63,165 nt of DNA from an uncultured Burkholderiales bacterium (lineage in GTDB: Bacteria > Pseudomonadota > Gammaproteobacteria > Burkholderiales > Burkholderiaceae_C), in the NCBI GenBank assembly GCA_903828695.1, contig CAIKNE010000158.1:1-63165 (forward strand), read 5' to 3'. Below the pieces are notes generated by a model that made no database searches, was not told the origin of the DNA, and saw only the letters and a list, made by a program, of their open reading frames with translations. The translations under genes were made by a program, and so were the position numbers. Below, one piece after another: positions 26,814 to 36,354 of this stretch (position 1 is the first letter of the stretch; each line of letters opens with the position of its first letter).

Positions 26814-27779
26814 ATGAACAAGTTCATTTTAAAATTATTAATTTTAATTTCATTACCCATTTGGGGATGGGCACAAAATTTCCCTATAAAAACTACCCGA
26901 GTTGTAGTTCCATTTTCAGCTGGCAGTGGCCCTGATATGGTCATGCGCATAGTTGGCGATAAGCTTGCGAAAGAGTGGGGGCAGCAAGTCATGCTCGACA
27001 ATAAGCCTGGAGCCAATGGTTGGCTTGCAGAAACTGATATCAAACGAGCATCCCCAGATGGATATACCTTTGCAACCCTAGATACCACGCATATTGCTTT
27101 GCAGCCATTGCTATATAAGCAAATGCCATTCGATCCCATTGCTGATTTCGATCCTTTATCAACGCTGTACACAACCAAATTCTTCGTAGTTGTGGGCATG
27201 AATTCTCCGTACAAAACGTTAAATGATTTAATCAATGCTGCAAAAGAGAAAAATAGTCGTTTGACATATGGAAGTTGGGGTATTGGCAGTGTTGGGCATT
27301 TAGGCGCTGCAATGCTTGAGGGCGCAACCCACACCCAAATGACTCATGTTCCGTTTAAAGAAATGCCAATGCTTTATACGGCAGTATCTACAGGAGAAGT
27401 TGACTGGGCTTTCGGTACTGCGGCTACAGTAAGTTCCCTGTATCAATCTAAAAAAGTTAGATTCCTAGCCTATGCGGGCTCTCAACGTATGCAAGGCTAT
27501 CAGGATGTACCTACAGTTTCAGAGGCAAGTAATATTTCAGGTTTTGAATTGAGAACTTGGGTGGCGGTATTTGGTCCAAAAGGTACTCCAAAGTTAGTCA
27601 CTGAGAAAATCAATCAAAGTATTATGAAAGCACTATCTGATGCTGAAGTTCGCGAGAAGCTTTTAGTTTTTGGGCTTGAGCCATGGATTGGTTCTGCCAG
27701 TGATGTCATAAAAGCTACTGAACAGGATATTAAAAGGTACTCTGGAATCATCAAGAGCTCAAATATTTCTCTTGATTAG
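26814..27779 (+). CDS. Bug-family tripartite tricarboxylate transporter receptor
   Basis: Periplasmic solute-binding protein of 321 residues. The signal peptide is MNKFILKLLILISLPIWGWAQ. The Bug signatures follow: VVVPFSAGSGPDMVMRIV near residues 32-49, VMLDNKPGANGWL, PDGYTF and YGSWGIGSVGHLG. The ATG at 26814 is chosen because it starts the signal peptide; the frame is open upstream. No TctA/TctB membrane genes are nearby, so it is an orphan receptor. Divergent from an FAD monooxygenase gene. Confidence 0.9.
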   Translation: MNKFILKLLILISLPIWGWAQNFPIKTTRVVVPFSAGSGPDMVMRIVGDKLAKEWGQQVMLDNKPGANGWLAETDIKRASPDGYTFATLDTTHIALQPLLYKQMPFDPIADFDPLSTLYTTKFFVVVGMNSPYKTLNDLINAAKEKNSRLTYGSWGIGSVGHLGAAMLEGATHTQMTHVPFKEMPMLYTAVSTGEVDWAFGTAATVSSLYQSKKVRFLAYAGSQRMQGYQDVPTVSEASNISGFELRTWVAVFGPKGTPKLVTEKINQSIMKALSDAEVREKLLVFGLEPWIGSASDVIKATEQDIKRYSGIIKSSNISLD

Positions 27780-27863
27780 ACCAATCAACTTGTGAGTACT
27801 GATATTTAATTAAAAGAAAATATACTTTTCTTTATTAAATTGAGAGATTTTCAAAGTTGAAAC

Positions 27864-30062
27864 TTATAACGTCAGATCGTATTTGTTGATAATAGCAATT
27901 TGCTTTGCAATGTTGGGTAACACACTCAAGCAAAGTTCTAATTGCTTATTCAATAGTTGATCCACGTTATTTGTATGTGTTGAATTCTTTTCTAATTCGA
28001 TGAGTTTGATTTGTAGTGTATTCATTAAATCAAACAGACTCTGTAAATCAATTCGCTTGGAGTGCTCAACTGCAATTGCTAAACTCTTAAGCAATGTATG
28101 AAGTTGCTGTGATGCGTTCAATAAAACATTTGATATAGGTTGTTTATTCCACTCATTACGGTGTGCTCCTAGTGCGGACAGGTAGTTAAGTAAAGTGTGT
28201 GAGGCTATTAGAAACTCACCATGTTCGTTTACTTGATGCTGCACATTTTGGGGCTCTTTGAGCATTGCAGAGTAAGAGTTTGATAAGGCTGCATCGGCAT
28301 TATGCGCATCTCGGCGAACAAATCGATAGGTCAGATGTTCCTGTTTGCCCAGTTGATATTGGTGTATTATTTCTTCTAAATAGTTGGCTTGTGAGCTAAG
28401 CGTAGTAGCTGCTAATTGGGGCCACAACCGCCATTGCCAATTGGGTATGACCAACCAAGCTGCCATTCCTGCTATGGCACAACCTATTAGTGTGTCCCAC
28501 AATCTAGCTGGAAAAAGTTCTTGCTGCAATCCAATTTGATGAAAACTAACAACTAAAAGTGCGGTAATTGCTGCCGTTGCTAATATGTAGCGTGTGTGGC
28601 GTGTTCCAAAAAAAACTGCCCCTAAGATTACAATTAATGCAGACTGCGCAAACGTTGCGTCAAAAAGCCGCGTCATAGCCCATCCAATAGCTAAACCCTG
28701 TGCCGTACCCAGTGCTCTTTGAACGAGTCTCCTATGGGTTGCTGCATATTGTTGCTGGCTTACAAATACAATGGTGAGCAATATCCAGTACCCCAGGTGA
28801 TCATGCATTATTTGCATGATGCAAAATCCAATTAAAAGTGAGCAACTCAAACGCAATGAATGTCTAAATAGGGGCGAGTCAAGAGTTACATTTCTTTTAA
28901 TTCGCAACCACGCCTGACTAAAATTAGTGGGTTCCCGGTCTAGTAAATCTTGATTCAGGTCTATCTTTGGAGCTATGAATACTTGTGACATTACAGAGGC
29001 CATCGAAGTTAGGTTATCTCTTACTGCTATCAGGGCATTTAATTGTCCCTTTGTGTCTTTATCTTGCTCAATATTTTTAATTGCAGAGTTAAGATCCTCA
29101 ATTGCGCGTTTTGTCACTCCGTGATGGATGGGTTTGGAGCCCGACTGTATTGAATTTGAAAAAGCCAGAGCCTGTTTGCCTAATAATATAAGTACCCTTT
29201 GACAACGATATAGAACGTCAGAATGAAAGAACACCTTCGCAAGAACTTCGTATTCCTCGTGCGATGAACTTGTTCTTTCGTGAATATCTTGTGCGACTAA
29301 GTATTGATGTAGCGCCAGTTTTAGCCACTCAGAATCTTTGCCCGGTTGCATGCGGCTCAGCAAACTCGCTTTAGTTGAATTTAAAGCATTTACAACTCGT
29401 CCGTTGTGCAGGATTAATGCCATTCGCTGCTCGGTTTGATCTACCTCTCGGATGGGTTCAAGCAATTTAGCCTTAAGCTGGAGATATTCGCCAAGTAAGG
29501 CGTACAGTTTTGCTAATCGAATATTTACCGGTTGTTGGGGAAGTAAAGCAAACCAAATGACAGAAATAAATCCGTACCAAATGGCACCTATTAATAGCAA
29601 CGGTATTGAAGCGCTAGCTAAATCACGGCTTGAGTGTGCAGATAAAGCAGTATACAAAACAAGAACTAAAGCGCCAAATGATATTGCTCGGTAACGCTCT
29701 CCCATTGCACCCATCAAAGTGAGTGCAAAAGCTGAAACAGTTATCACTACAGCCAAAAGCGCAGGCCATGGCAAACTAAACCATACAGCTAAGGATACAA
29801 CTGAGAAAGTTGTAATTGCAATGAGTTGCGAGCGCAGACGTGCATGCCAATGATCGTCAGTTTCCGTCAGCGCACTTGCTATAACCCCCAGCATGACAGG
29901 TAACATTTCGCTTTGCCAGTTCACCAACCAGTGAATCAAAAACACGATGGATAGGGCTAGGAACGCCCGCACACCCACCGTGAATCCATCGCGGTTTAAT
30001 ACTGCTAACGTTTTGATAATCCATTCTCTCTCTTTTAAAAGAGTATTTTTTTGATTAAACAC
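27864..30062 (-). CDS. FUSC-family inner membrane protein (YccS-like)
   Basis: A 732-residue membrane protein with two halves, each opening with a cluster of transmembrane segments: residues ~25-190 and ~395-540 (HSLRLSCSLLIGFCIMQIMHDHLGYWILLTIVF, split by a conserved GYW). Cytoplasmic helical regions follow each half. This is the YccS/YhfK arrangement of the fusaric-acid-resistance (FUSC) superfamily, proposed efflux components; the transported compound is unknown. The first codon is GTG, with no good ribosome-binding site. It converges with the Bug receptor gene across an AT-only hairpin at 27813-27833. Confidence 0.85.
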   Translation of the reverse strand: MFNQKNTLLKEREWIIKTLAVLNRDGFTVGVRAFLALSIVFLIHWLVNWQSEMLPVMLGVIASALTETDDHWHARLRSQLIAITTFSVVSLAVWFSLPWPALLAVVITVSAFALTLMGAMGERYRAISFGALVLVLYTALSAHSSRDLASASIPLLLIGAIWYGFISVIWFALLPQQPVNIRLAKLYALLGEYLQLKAKLLEPIREVDQTEQRMALILHNGRVVNALNSTKASLLSRMQPGKDSEWLKLALHQYLVAQDIHERTSSSHEEYEVLAKVFFHSDVLYRCQRVLILLGKQALAFSNSIQSGSKPIHHGVTKRAIEDLNSAIKNIEQDKDTKGQLNALIAVRDNLTSMASVMSQVFIAPKIDLNQDLLDREPTNFSQAWLRIKRNVTLDSPLFRHSLRLSCSLLIGFCIMQIMHDHLGYWILLTIVFVSQQQYAATHRRLVQRALGTAQGLAIGWAMTRLFDATFAQSALIVILGAVFFGTRHTRYILATAAITALLVVSFHQIGLQQELFPARLWDTLIGCAIAGMAAWLVIPNWQWRLWPQLAATTLSSQANYLEEIIHQYQLGKQEHLTYRFVRRDAHNADAALSNSYSAMLKEPQNVQHQVNEHGEFLIASHTLLNYLSALGAHRNEWNKQPISNVLLNASQQLHTLLKSLAIAVEHSKRIDLQSLFDLMNTLQIKLIELEKNSTHTNNVDQLLNKQLELCLSVLPNIAKQIAIINKYDLTL

Positions 30063-30215
30063 AAATGGTAATTATTTGAATGATAGGAAATGTTGGCTAA
30101 AGCGGAAATTTTCGTAATAATGTTACATTCAAGTGTAGACGAAATCAGTTGATTATCAAAGTGCTATTGAGTTTGCACCTGTCTACGCGTCCATCTTTTT
30201 AACAAGCATTAAGCA

Positions 30216-30794
30216 ATGAAAGTTTCCGGTATTTTTTTTAATCTCCTCAAATGGACACCAAGTTCACGGGCGCGTTCGTGTTCTCACTTGTCTGCGCTTT
30301 TCTTTATTTGCTTTCTTCCTTTGAGCCTACATGCCCAATATAGCCTTACGCCTTGGCCCAAAAAACGACCGGTACCGACTTATGCTTGGACTGATATGCA
30401 AGGAGGTACCTGGAGCTCAAAGAATCAATTGGGCAAAGTTGTCATTATCAATTTTTGGGCTACTTGGTGCGCTCCTTGTCTGGCTGAACTGCCTACCCTG
30501 CAGGCCTTGAGTGAGATCAGTGACCCTGATCGTATTTCAGTGATCACCGTCAACGTGCGTCAATTAAAGTCGCAGGTTACGCGATTCGTGGCTGCGACGT
30601 CTTTGGACTTGCCAGTTGTTTTGGATCCCAAGGGTGATATCTCGCAAACCTTTGACATACGGATTTATCCCACCACCTTATTGATTGATACCCAAGGTGT
30701 GGCTCAGTGGCGTATTGAGGGCGATGTGGACTGGACAAGCCCGCAGGTTACTTCCTGGATTCAGTCCTTGAATAATTCGAAGATTCGGAGATAA
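30216..30794 (+). CDS. TlpA-like periplasmic thioredoxin
   Basis: A 192-residue thioredoxin-fold protein with an N-terminal signal or membrane anchor (LSALFFICFLPLSLHAQ). The active site is C85-A-P-C88 in NFWATWCAPCLAELPTL, followed by IYPTTLLID with the cis-proline. It belongs to the TlpA/ResA/DsbE group that reduces disulfides in envelope proteins such as cytochrome c maturation clients. No ccm genes are near. It precedes an exported transglutaminase-like gene, but 140 bp apart. Confidence 0.87.
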   Translation: MKVSGIFFNLLKWTPSSRARSCSHLSALFFICFLPLSLHAQYSLTPWPKKRPVPTYAWTDMQGGTWSSKNQLGKVVIINFWATWCAPCLAELPTLQALSEISDPDRISVITVNVRQLKSQVTRFVAATSLDLPVVLDPKGDISQTFDIRIYPTTLLIDTQGVAQWRIEGDVDWTSPQVTSWIQSLNNSKIRR

Positions 30795-30937
30795 TAACGG
30801 GTTGATAAGCGATACTGCCTTACTCCATCATGAGTATGTAAGTGATCACTTTACCCAACTGCCTTCGAGGTTTTGAGTGTTTCCAACACTCTTGTAAACG
30901 CCGACAGTTTTTAACAATCTATCCGGAGCTCTTTTTC

Positions 30938-32074
30938 ATGACCCCCGTTCGCCGAAAATTTCTTACCACCGCTCTTGGAGTGTGTTCCTCCCCATTTTTA
31001 GCCACTTCCGCGCTATCCCAGGGATCCTCCTCCGTTGCAAGTGCAGCCCCCTCTGAGCGGACCTTTGCCCCAAGTCCAGGGAAATGGAGAACCTTTGAAA
31101 TAACTACGCGAGTTGAAATAGATACACCAACTTCGGCTACGCGTGTATGGTTACCTGTTCCGAGTATTGAGTCCCCCTGGCAAACATCCCTGGGGAATCG
31201 GTTCCAAAGTAATGGCTCCACAGTCCTTACTACAGACGGAGAACAGGGTATCAAAATGCTTTTGACGGAGTTCACTCCCGGGTTGGTAAAACCTTTTGTA
31301 GAAATTACAAGTACCGTAAAAACTCAAAGCAGAATGGACCTTGTTGGCCCTAGTCATTTAACCGGTACATCAGAGTCGCTTGATACTCTCAAATACTACA
31401 CCCGCTCAACTAAACTTTTGCCGACAGATGGAATTGTCAAGAAAACTGCACTACAAATTACCCAGGGATCAGTCAACGAGGATCAAAAAGTCAGAGCCAT
31501 CTATGAGTGGGTTGTAGCCAATGCTTGGCGTGAACCCAAGGTTCGAGGGTGCGGAGAGGGTGATATCAAATTAATGTTAGAAACAGGTAATTTAGGCGGG
31601 AAATGCGCTGACATCAATGCCTTGTTTGTGGGCCTTTGTAGGTCGGTTGGTATACCAGCCCGGGACTTATACGGCATAAGAGTGGTACCTTCTGCATATG
31701 GGTATAAGGAACTCTCAGGCAATCCAGAGAGTCTAAAAGGCGCCCAGCACTGCCGAGCAGAGGTGTATTTAAAGAAGAAGGGCTGGGTCGCAATGGATCC
31801 CGCAGATGTAGCAAAAGTTATGCGACAAGAAACACCTGAATGGATTAAATCACCTTCTAATCCAATTGTTAAACCCGTTTATCAAACTTTATTTGGTGGC
31901 TGGGAGGGCAACTGGTTGGCTTGGAACAGTGGGCACGATGTCAAGCTACCAAACAGTCAGGGGCCAGCTATTGGATTTATGATGTACCCCATTGCTGAAA
32001 ATAATGAGGGCAGGTTTGATTCTTATTCACCAGACACCTTTAAATATCAAATTAAAGCCAAGGAATTGGTGTAA
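30938..32074 (+). CDS. exported transglutaminase-like protein
   Basis: A 378-residue protein with a Tat-like signal (MTPVRRKFLTTALGV). The start at 30938 is supported by CGGAG nine bases upstream; the frame is open earlier. The N-terminal beta-rich part (residues ~45-160) precedes a transglutaminase/cysteine-protease core with catalytic C223 (GGKCADINALF), H271 (GAQHCRAEVYL) and D287 (GWVAMDPADV). It could cleave or cross-link peptides in the periplasm. The substrate is unknown and no partner gene is obvious. Confidence 0.85.
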   Translation: MTPVRRKFLTTALGVCSSPFLATSALSQGSSSVASAAPSERTFAPSPGKWRTFEITTRVEIDTPTSATRVWLPVPSIESPWQTSLGNRFQSNGSTVLTTDGEQGIKMLLTEFTPGLVKPFVEITSTVKTQSRMDLVGPSHLTGTSESLDTLKYYTRSTKLLPTDGIVKKTALQITQGSVNEDQKVRAIYEWVVANAWREPKVRGCGEGDIKLMLETGNLGGKCADINALFVGLCRSVGIPARDLYGIRVVPSAYGYKELSGNPESLKGAQHCRAEVYLKKKGWVAMDPADVAKVMRQETPEWIKSPSNPIVKPVYQTLFGGWEGNWLAWNSGHDVKLPNSQGPAIGFMMYPIAENNEGRFDSYSPDTFKYQIKAKELV

Positions 32075-32088
32075 CCCCTATCGATTGC

Positions 32089-32268
32089 TTAGCTGGCAGT
32101 TCGGATTCCAATAGTGCGTCCATCAATTTTTGTCAGCTGAGCTTTCTCGTAGAAGTTTTTGTAGAAGAGCCCCCCAATACCTCGGGTTTCTATGGAGAAA
32201 GAACTTTCGCCTATAGAAAACGAGTTCGATACACGCGTTAAACTTACGTACACAGATCGAAAGTTCAC
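32089..32268 (-). CDS. hypothetical protein, 59 aa
   Basis: Unrecognised small gene on the minus strand, filling the gap between the transglutaminase-like gene and the TRAP receptor gene. From a GTG at 32268 the frame encodes 59 residues (MNFRSVYVSLTRVSNSFSIG...) and ends KIDGRTIGIRTAS. The residue mix is soluble and protein-like, with none of the runs seen in random AT-rich frames. The only Shine-Dalgarno-like match is AGG four bases before the GTG. Divergent from the TRAP receptor gene. Function unknown. Confidence 0.45.
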   Translation of the reverse strand: MNFRSVYVSLTRVSNSFSIGESSFSIETRGIGGLFYKNFYEKAQLTKIDGRTIGIRTAS

Positions 32269-32348
32269 TCGACCTGCACCCTTTAGAGTCTTTTATTGGC
32301 CTAAGGGTGCGTGTTATATTTTGCGAATTAAAAAATAGGGAGACTTTA

Positions 32349-33362
32349 ATGAAATTAACTAGACGTACATTAATTGCAGCAGCATCAACGCTGAGCGCAC
32401 CTTGGATTGTGACTTCAGCAAAAGCTCAAAAGGTTGAATTCAATGTTAAGTTTGGTAGCAATTTACCCGCTACGCATCCGCTCAATACTCAAGCGGTTGC
32501 AATGGCAGCCAAGTTAAAAACAGAGTCCAAGGGGCGTATTGATCTTCAAGTATTTCCGTATAACCAACTGGGTAACGATACGGATATGCTCTCACAACTA
32601 AGGTCTGGTGCCCTGGACTTTATGACCTTGTCGCCCCTCATTTTAGGAACCTTGGTACCTGCAGCACAAATTAACGGTGTTGGTTTTGCTTTTAAAGATT
32701 ACAACCAGGTTTGGAGCGCAATGGATGGGGACTTAGGTGCCCATGTACGCCAAGAGATCGCTGCAACGGGGAGTATTTTTGCATTCGACAAAATATGGGA
32801 TAACGGTTACAGACACGTGACCAATAGTGTTCGCCCCATTAATGTTCCAGATGATTTGAAGGGTCTTAAACTTCGCACTCCTCCGGGACCTATGTGGGTG
32901 TCGATGTTCAAAGCCTTGGAGGCGTCTCCAACCCCTCTCAATTTTGCTGAGGTGTACTCTGCGTTGCAAACAAAAGTTGTTGAAGGTCAAGAAAATCCAT
33001 TGGCTATCGTATCAACAGCTAAGCTCAACGAAGTACAGAAGTACTGCTCAATGACCGGGCATATGTGGGATGGTTATTGGTTCATGGGCAATAAGAAACT
33101 CTTTGAGCGTTTCCCAGCTGATTTACAGGCGCTGATGACTAAGTTAGTAGCTGAATTTGCTTTACTCCAGCGGGCAGAGGTTCGCAAACTTAATGATAAT
33201 TTACAAGCTGAATTGAAGTCAAAAGGAATGCTCTTCAACGACGTACAAATTGATGCATTTAGAGCAAAATTACGTGCATCCGGGTTTTACGCAGATTGGC
33301 ACAAAAAGTTCGGTGATGAGGCTTGGAGTCAGCTTGAAAAATACACGGGTAAATTGTCTTAA
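32349..33362 (+). CDS. TRAP transporter substrate-binding protein (DctP-type)
   Basis: A 337-residue periplasmic receptor with a Tat-like signal (MKLTRRTLIAAASTLSAPW). GGGAG lies nine bases before the ATG at 32349. DctP hallmarks: FGSNLPATHPLN, FPYNQLGNDTDMLSQLRSGALDF, WDNGYRHVTNS, and LKGLKLRTPP with the conserved Arg that binds the substrate carboxylate, then QENPLAIV. No DctQ or DctM genes are next to it, so its membrane partner must be encoded elsewhere. Followed by a hairpin terminator. Confidence 0.92.
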   Translation: MKLTRRTLIAAASTLSAPWIVTSAKAQKVEFNVKFGSNLPATHPLNTQAVAMAAKLKTESKGRIDLQVFPYNQLGNDTDMLSQLRSGALDFMTLSPLILGTLVPAAQINGVGFAFKDYNQVWSAMDGDLGAHVRQEIAATGSIFAFDKIWDNGYRHVTNSVRPINVPDDLKGLKLRTPPGPMWVSMFKALEASPTPLNFAEVYSALQTKVVEGQENPLAIVSTAKLNEVQKYCSMTGHMWDGYWFMGNKKLFERFPADLQALMTKLVAEFALLQRAEVRKLNDNLQAELKSKGMLFNDVQIDAFRAKLRASGFYADWHKKFGDEAWSQLEKYTGKLS

Positions 33363-33387
33363 TCTAGATATCTAAGACTGCCCCCTA

Positions 33388-33414
33388 AGTGCGCCCACTG
33401 TGGCGCACTCATTT
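33388..33414 (+). terminator. hairpin terminator after TRAP receptor gene
   Basis: Stem AGTGCGCC / GGCGCACT with a six-base loop, followed by CATTTC. The T tract is short, so termination strength is uncertain. Confidence 0.6.
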
Positions 33415-33503
33415 CGCTCGAATGAAACCTTAGTTCTTTGAGCCGGGCATCTCAAGATCAGTTTCAACCCGAATGGGTAGACCGTAGGGCATTTGCTGAT
33501 CAG

Positions 33504-35555
33504 TTAATTTTGCTCAGCCACAAGTGCCTTTAACTCCGTGTGCAACTGAAGAAGAGCACCACTCCAATCTCCTTTTTGGGTTTGCCTCAACAAGCGGGTG
33601 CTGGGATAAAAAGGGGATTGCTCAGTTTGTAAGAACCAACGCCAACATGCGTTGGATTTTAATAATACCCATGTTTTAAGCCCTAAAGCGCCACAAAGGT
33701 GTGCGGTGGAGGTGTCTACGGTGATGATTAAGTCTAGATTTTGAGCAATAGCCGCGGTATCTGCAAAGCTCTTGATTTCAGTACTCAAATCAAGTAAGCC
33801 CCTAGCGCGCCAACCGCTTTGGTTCAGGTCTTGTAATTCTTGGTTAGGGATCTTTCCTATTTGAAGACTTACCCAGTCAAAGGGGAGTCGTAAAAGCTCC
33901 TCTAGACCGCTTAAATCAAGATTACGCTCTTTGTTGATTTCCCAGGTCTCGCTTTGATCCTCCCTGTACCCACTGGACCAAACCAGACCAATTCGAGGGC
34001 GCCTGCGCACAGAAGTCACGTCAGTTGCGCTGTCCTGTAAATCTGGTATGGGTAACCTAGAGTTTTCGAGTGGGTCTCTTGGTTTTTTTTGCTGCAATAA
34101 AAATTCTAACTTGTATGCCCAAAGCTCTTTGAGTGCGTCATCGACTCTTAAATAAGGAGGCAAAGTGCCCAAACAGTCCGATACGCTTTTGAACCCAAGA
34201 GCAAGGGGCAAGCTCATCAAAGGGCAGTGAAAGTCATAGGGGGGTATCTCCTCACCCCTGGCAATAACGGACCAATCCGCAACAGACTTACCAGACTCAC
34301 CAGAGCGACCCAGCGCCTCCTTACCCTGGAACGACATGGCGATGAGAGATTTCAGTGCAGGTTGCACTTCAATAATCACTTTTGCAGCTGATTGCCCTAG
34401 ATGGATGGCATAGCGAATAAATTGCAGCGTATCGCCAAACCCTTGCTCTGCATGAAGTAGTATGCTTTTGCCGGTTAGAGTTGACTGACCCATCCAAAGT
34501 GGTTTTACGAACTCTCTTTGTTTTTGATTGTTTTGGAGTTCGTTGTGCCTCCAGCGCCACTCATAGTGGCGTAGGCCCTTCTCAAGATTCCCCAATATCA
34601 AATAACAGTGCGCTAAGTTCCAATGTGAGCGAATATGGTCTGGATCTATTTCAAGGGCTTTTGCATAACACAGGAGTGCTTGAGCGTAATCTAAGAGTTC
34701 AAAGTAACAAACTCCAAGGTTGTAATGCGCCAGTACGTATTGTGGATCCGAAACAATGACTCTGTTGTAACATTCGATCGCTAATGGATGGTTTTTTAAT
34801 TGACTATAAACCACCCCCTTGTTGTAATGGGCGTCTAAGAGCAGGGGGTTGAGTTTGAGCGCATTATTTAGGGATTCGAGCGAGAGAGCATAGGACTGGG
34901 TACAAAAGTAGGCGATCCCTAGGTTGTAGTAGGCATTGACCTGCAAAGGGTCTTTGGATATTACAGCTTCAAAGCATTGGATGGCTTTTGGATAGCGCCC
35001 CTTGCTTTGGTGAGCAACGCCCATATTGATTTGAGCTTGGAGGTAATTGGGATCGATCTGTAAGGATCGCTCAAAATTTATCAAAGCTTGTTCGAATTCA
35101 TGAATAGACAAGAAGACCAGTCCAATTCGGTTGAATGCAATATGCTTATCCAAATCCAGTTCATTCAATTTTTGGTAGGTGTGTACCGCCTGTAGGGGCT
35201 CCCCTTGTGTCTCGAGTTGCTCGGCTAAATAGATGTAAGCATCTCTGAGCACCTCGCGCTCATTTTGATAACTCTTTGCAATTAACTCGCAGCAAATTTT
35301 CGCCATCAGCGGATAATGCAGTCGCTCAAATGACTTCGCCAGATCTAAAAGAAATTTCCCAGGTGTTTTACGCTGTAGACAGGGTTTTTCTACAATTTGA
35401 TGTATCCAGTTGGACAAGATGTCTTGGATGACCGACGTGTTGTGCTGTAACTTGGTAATGTCAGGGCTCCCTTGAAGTGCCATTTGCTCAAGAGTTCCCT
35501 TCAATTTAAGATGACTTAGAAAAGATTGTGCCTGATCTTCAAGTGCTTCAACCAT
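33504..35555 (-). CDS. TPR-repeat protein with glycosyltransferase-like C-terminus
   Basis: A 683-residue protein. Residues ~95-330 are a run of about seven tetratricopeptide repeats (motifs such as AFNRIGLVFLSIHEFEQALINFE, split; AYYNLGIAYF; AHYNKGVVYSQL; AHYNLGVCYFELLDYAQAL). The C-terminal ~320 residues include LLHAEQGFGDTLQFIRY, RIGLVWSSGYR, VSLQIG and ITVDTSTAHLCGALGLKTWVLL. These resemble the glycosyltransferase fold fused to TPRs in bacterial SPINDLY/OGT-like proteins. Sugar and target unknown; probably cytoplasmic. Confidence 0.8.
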   Translation of the reverse strand: MVEALEDQAQSFLSHLKLKGTLEQMALQGSPDITKLQHNTSVIQDILSNWIHQIVEKPCLQRKTPGKFLLDLAKSFERLHYPLMAKICCELIAKSYQNEREVLRDAYIYLAEQLETQGEPLQAVHTYQKLNELDLDKHIAFNRIGLVFLSIHEFEQALINFERSLQIDPNYLQAQINMGVAHQSKGRYPKAIQCFEAVISKDPLQVNAYYNLGIAYFCTQSYALSLESLNNALKLNPLLLDAHYNKGVVYSQLKNHPLAIECYNRVIVSDPQYVLAHYNLGVCYFELLDYAQALLCYAKALEIDPDHIRSHWNLAHCYLILGNLEKGLRHYEWRWRHNELQNNQKQREFVKPLWMGQSTLTGKSILLHAEQGFGDTLQFIRYAIHLGQSAAKVIIEVQPALKSLIAMSFQGKEALGRSGESGKSVADWSVIARGEEIPPYDFHCPLMSLPLALGFKSVSDCLGTLPPYLRVDDALKELWAYKLEFLLQQKKPRDPLENSRLPIPDLQDSATDVTSVRRRPRIGLVWSSGYREDQSETWEINKERNLDLSGLEELLRLPFDWVSLQIGKIPNQELQDLNQSGWRARGLLDLSTEIKSFADTAAIAQNLDLIITVDTSTAHLCGALGLKTWVLLKSNACWRWFLQTEQSPFYPSTRLLRQTQKGDWSGALLQLHTELKALVAEQN

Positions 35556-35683
35556 GATGGAGAGGGGTCTTCTTTATTAAGGATTGGTTAGAATCGCCGG
35601 CTTCAAAAGTGTGAAAAAATATTTCATCTCCCTTGCTGAGGCGGTATCCTCTGTTTGTATCTATTCTATTGAAATATTAAAGA

Positions 35684-36310
35684 ATGTTCGCCTTAACCCA
35701 TCAAATTGAGGGCCTCAGTTTATTCCCCCTTGGGATGACTTTGTTCCCCTGCGGTATTCTCTCGCTCAATATCTTTGAGCCCCGCTACCTAAGCATGATC
35801 AAACGTCACTACGAAAGGGGCGAGCCCTTTGGAGTGGTAACACTGCTTGAAGGATCGGAGGTTAAATTGCCAGAGCAAGCAAACAAGCTCGCCAATTTTG
35901 GAACCTTGGCGAAGATTATTGAATTTCAAGTCATGCAACCCGCCTTGTACCGGATTAAATGCGTGGGTTGGAGGAGGTTTGAGATCAAGGAGCGGTTGTC
36001 ACAACTAGCCGGTGTTGAGCGAGCGGATGTGTTGTTACTCCCAGAGGACGCACCCATAGCCGTAAGTGCAGACCTTCAAGATGTGGCCAATACACTGGGT
36101 CAATTGATTGCCCAAAACCAAGAAAGGGGCGTTAAATTAAATGAATTCCCGTTTACACAACCTTTTTGCCTAGACGAAGCGGGTTGGGTTGCCAATCGTT
36201 GGGCGGAGTTGTTGGGCTTGGCGAGCGAGGAGCGGGTGAGTTTGTTAGTTGAGCGTGATCCCGCCCTAAGACTACAGAGGATTAAAGATTTGATGGACCC
36301 AACAGCGTAA
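35684..36310 (+). CDS. Lon N-terminal (LON substrate-binding) domain protein
   Basis: A 208-residue stand-alone LON domain: LSLFPLGMTLFPCGILSLNIFEPRYLSM, split, followed by GEPFGVVTLLEG, FGTLAKIIEFQ and a helical C-terminal part ending in LLVERDPALRLQRI. Such proteins lack the ATPase and protease parts of Lon; their role is unknown, perhaps as substrate-binding adaptors. Divergent from the TPR protein gene. Confidence 0.85.
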   Translation: MFALTHQIEGLSLFPLGMTLFPCGILSLNIFEPRYLSMIKRHYERGEPFGVVTLLEGSEVKLPEQANKLANFGTLAKIIEFQVMQPALYRIKCVGWRRFEIKERLSQLAGVERADVLLLPEDAPIAVSADLQDVANTLGQLIAQNQERGVKLNEFPFTQPFCLDEAGWVANRWAELLGLASEERVSLLVERDPALRLQRIKDLMDPTA

Positions 36311-36354
36311 GGACAATCAGAGGTGAATACCTACGCGTTTTGTTAATTCTGGTG

